In this document: one piece after another, positions 51,363 to 51,564 of the stretch | How positions within the stretch are numbered: the stretch's first letter is position 1 | Layout: every line of letters begins with the position of its first letter | NCBI GenBank assembly: GCA_020627965.1 | Contig: JAHDFX010000011.1 | Coordinates: 1-51,564, forward strand | Origin: Saprospiraceae bacterium | Lineage (GTDB): Bacteria; Bacteroidota; Bacteroidia; Chitinophagales; Saprospiraceae | Direction of reading: 5' to 3' | DNA length: 51,564 nucleotides | Made by a program: the position numbers and the translations under genes | Notes under the pieces: generated by a model | Database searches by the model: none | The model's input: the letters and a program-made list of their open reading frames with translations, nothing else | Told to the model about the DNA's origin: nothing

Positions 51363-51523
51363 GTCCATAGTCGATGGTCGATTCCCGCATAGTTATCGGG
51401 AATAGTTGGAATAGAAAACACATCAATTTACCGGATTATATACGCATTTTGCAAAGCAAAATGAAAACTGAACAGCTAAAAAACTAAAATACAGCCATCG
51501 ACTATGGACCATCGACTATCGAC
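51363..51523. repeat. Inverted word-like repeat (CCATCGACTATGG family)
   Basis: CCATAGTCGATGG near 51364-51376 is matched in inverse by CCATCGACTATGG near 51495-51507, which is itself followed by a direct repeat CCATCGACTAT-CGACC to about 51523. Between them lies a separate hairpin, ATTCCCG (51381-51387) with CGGGAAT (51397-51403). No ORF is seen from 51257 to the window end; the sequence ends shortly after. Confidence 0.75.
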
Positions 51524-51564
51524 CTGCTATAATGCTGTTTTAACTAGAGATTCGCATGACTCAT

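Noticed and set aside
1-51564. tRNA, rRNA, CRISPR arrays, intact transposases or prophage genes
   Set aside because: None were found by reading both strands; repeats seen are short palindromic elements without spacers.

Overview
The window looks like chromosomal DNA of a Bacteroidota bacterium, most probably of the Saprospirales type. The evidence is low GC, Bacteroidota promoter elements (TAnnTTTG at -7) in front of several genes, a SusD lipoprotein, a TonB-dependent receptor with a carboxypeptidase-like N-terminal domain, and four surface or secreted proteins ending in type IX secretion (T9SS) sorting domains. I see no rRNA, tRNA, CRISPR array, intact insertion sequence or prophage. Names rest on motifs and family memory; no database was searched.

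Layout. 1-1859: the end of a TerD-like protein, a Crp/Fnr-type regulator and a DinB-fold protein. 2091-7675: a small unknown protein and a 1679-aa DUF4132/MolR-family giant, behind a palindromic site. 7820-10790: an orphan SusD lipoprotein and two small outer-envelope proteins, with no SusC beside them. 10870-11010: a possible minus-strand small RNA. 11347-13798: a cytoplasmic two-gene unit, an HtrA-like protease fused to a zinc ribbon and a YbjN/CesT-like domain, plus a protein that appears to carry the same last domain. 13800-14137: a decayed histidine-kinase end. 14336-16870: two tandem paralogues sharing a ~195-residue domain I cannot name; this is the best candidate here for something undescribed.

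16949-23553 (minus strand) is the cell-shape cluster mreB-mreC-mreD-mrdA, followed by a GSCFA hydrolase and a T9SS protein; rodA is absent from the cluster. Then come an alpha/beta hydrolase, a T9SS protein with internal duplication, ligA, a conserved hypothetical, a Tat-type asparaginase-family enzyme, an ECF sigma/anti-sigma pair, and a peptide/nickel-type ABC importer (binding protein and two permeases with unusual periplasmic insertions, no ATPase genes nearby). 36381-40449 holds a small lipoprotein, an HU protein, an M43 metalloprotease, a serine hydrolase and a glycine-zipper mini-protein. 40520-44248 encodes a 1242-aa repeat-rich T9SS surface protein. The window closes with a malonyl-CoA synthetase-like enzyme, a PKD-cyclophilin lipoprotein, an RluF-type pseudouridine synthase and a TonB-dependent receptor.

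The intergenic DNA carries several families of short palindromic or word-like repeats (G-rich elements at 2551 and 44329-44490, and repeats near 26218, 34711 and 51363), and most transcription units end in strong hairpin terminators. Housekeeping genes (mre, ligA, HU, rluF) alternate with accessory blocks, the main one being 2000-16870.
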